From contig QFOL01000008.1 of the NCBI GenBank assembly GCA_003241215.1, forward strand, positions 1 through 40,093: DNA of 40,093 bases, given 5' to 3'. Position numbers and translations under genes: made by a program. Shown here in pieces: positions 40,010 to 40,093 of this stretch; positions within the stretch are counted from its first letter, which is position 1; each line of letters starts with the position of its first letter. The stretch comes from Agrobacterium fabrum. GTDB lineage: Bacteria > Pseudomonadota > Alphaproteobacteria > Rhizobiales > Rhizobiaceae. The notes below the pieces were generated by a model. It was not told the DNA's origin. It saw only the letters and a program-made list of their open reading frames with translations, and ran no database searches.

Positions 40010-40093
40010 ATGAAAATGAAATCCAAGTTTCTGATGGCGACAGCCGCAATTGCAATGATGGCCGCTCCGGCGCTGGCGCAGGAAAAGCTGAAG
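40010..40093 (+). CDS. Start of a secreted protein, probably an ABC transporter binding protein (3' end outside window)
   Basis: The first 28 codons of a gene running off the right edge. GGGAGG lies nine bases before the ATG. The sequence is a clean signal peptide (positively charged MKMKSK, hydrophobic FLMATAAIAMMAAPA, cleavage after ALA) followed by QEKLK. Size and context, after an AraC regulator and a polyol dehydrogenase, fit a sugar or polyol binding protein, but the mature part is not in the window, so the family is inferred. Confidence 0.7.
   Translation, partial: MKMKSKFLMATAAIAMMAAPALAQEKLK

Overview
The window looks like the chromosome of an Agrobacterium/Rhizobium-type alphaproteobacterium. 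The basis is protein family resemblance (a 265-residue uronate-dehydrogenase-like protein close to the Agrobacterium enzyme, a soxBDAG-purU locus, a coxMNOP-type oxidase locus), high GC coding sequence and short tightly packed operons. No rRNA, tRNA, CRISPR, insertion sequence or phage gene was seen. All functional names come from reading the proteins; no database search was run.

Layout. (1) 1-7415, plus strand: the end of a sugar ABC transporter binding protein, two permeases and an ATPase, then an IlvD/Edd sugar-acid dehydratase, a uronate-dehydrogenase-like enzyme and an RraA/HMG-aldolase-family protein. This reads as uptake plus oxidation, dehydration and cleavage of a uronic acid or related sugar. 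(2) 7510-16508: a phosphonate locus. phnC-phnD-phnE and a LysR regulator run leftwards. An iron alcohol dehydrogenase, a FAD amine oxidase, phosphonoacetaldehyde hydrolase (phnX) and a DhaK-DhaL kinase run rightwards. A good Pho box with a spaced -10 lies upstream of phnC. (3) 16785-22638: a DUF2189 membrane protein, a c-type cytochrome and an alternative cytochrome oxidase operon (subunits II, I, III, III, IV-like). (4) 22656-29991: a GlxA-type AraC regulator divergent from soxBDAG (sarcosine oxidase), a frameshifted stub of glyA, and purU. Together these demethylate sarcosine and return formate from one-carbon folates. (5) 30074-32014: an MFS transporter and a TetR regulator, divergent, with three near-identical palindromes between them. 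(6) 32189-36636: a secreted alkaline phosphatase with an extra N-terminal domain behind a Pho box, then a twin-arginine-signal DUF3299-like protein, a LolD-like ATPase and an FtsX-type permease with a histidine-rich loop. (7) 36885-40093: a DUF1801 protein, a xylitol/sorbitol-type dehydrogenase, an AraC regulator and the first 28 codons of a secreted binding protein, probably the start of a polyol or pentose transporter operon.

The parts most worth a second look are the phosphonate route without a PhnW transaminase, the uronate-like gene set that pairs dehydrogenase, dehydratase and an RraA-family protein, the histidine-rich FtsX transporter, the decayed glyA copy that now sits in front of a TTG-started purU, and the regulatory palindromes and Pho boxes.
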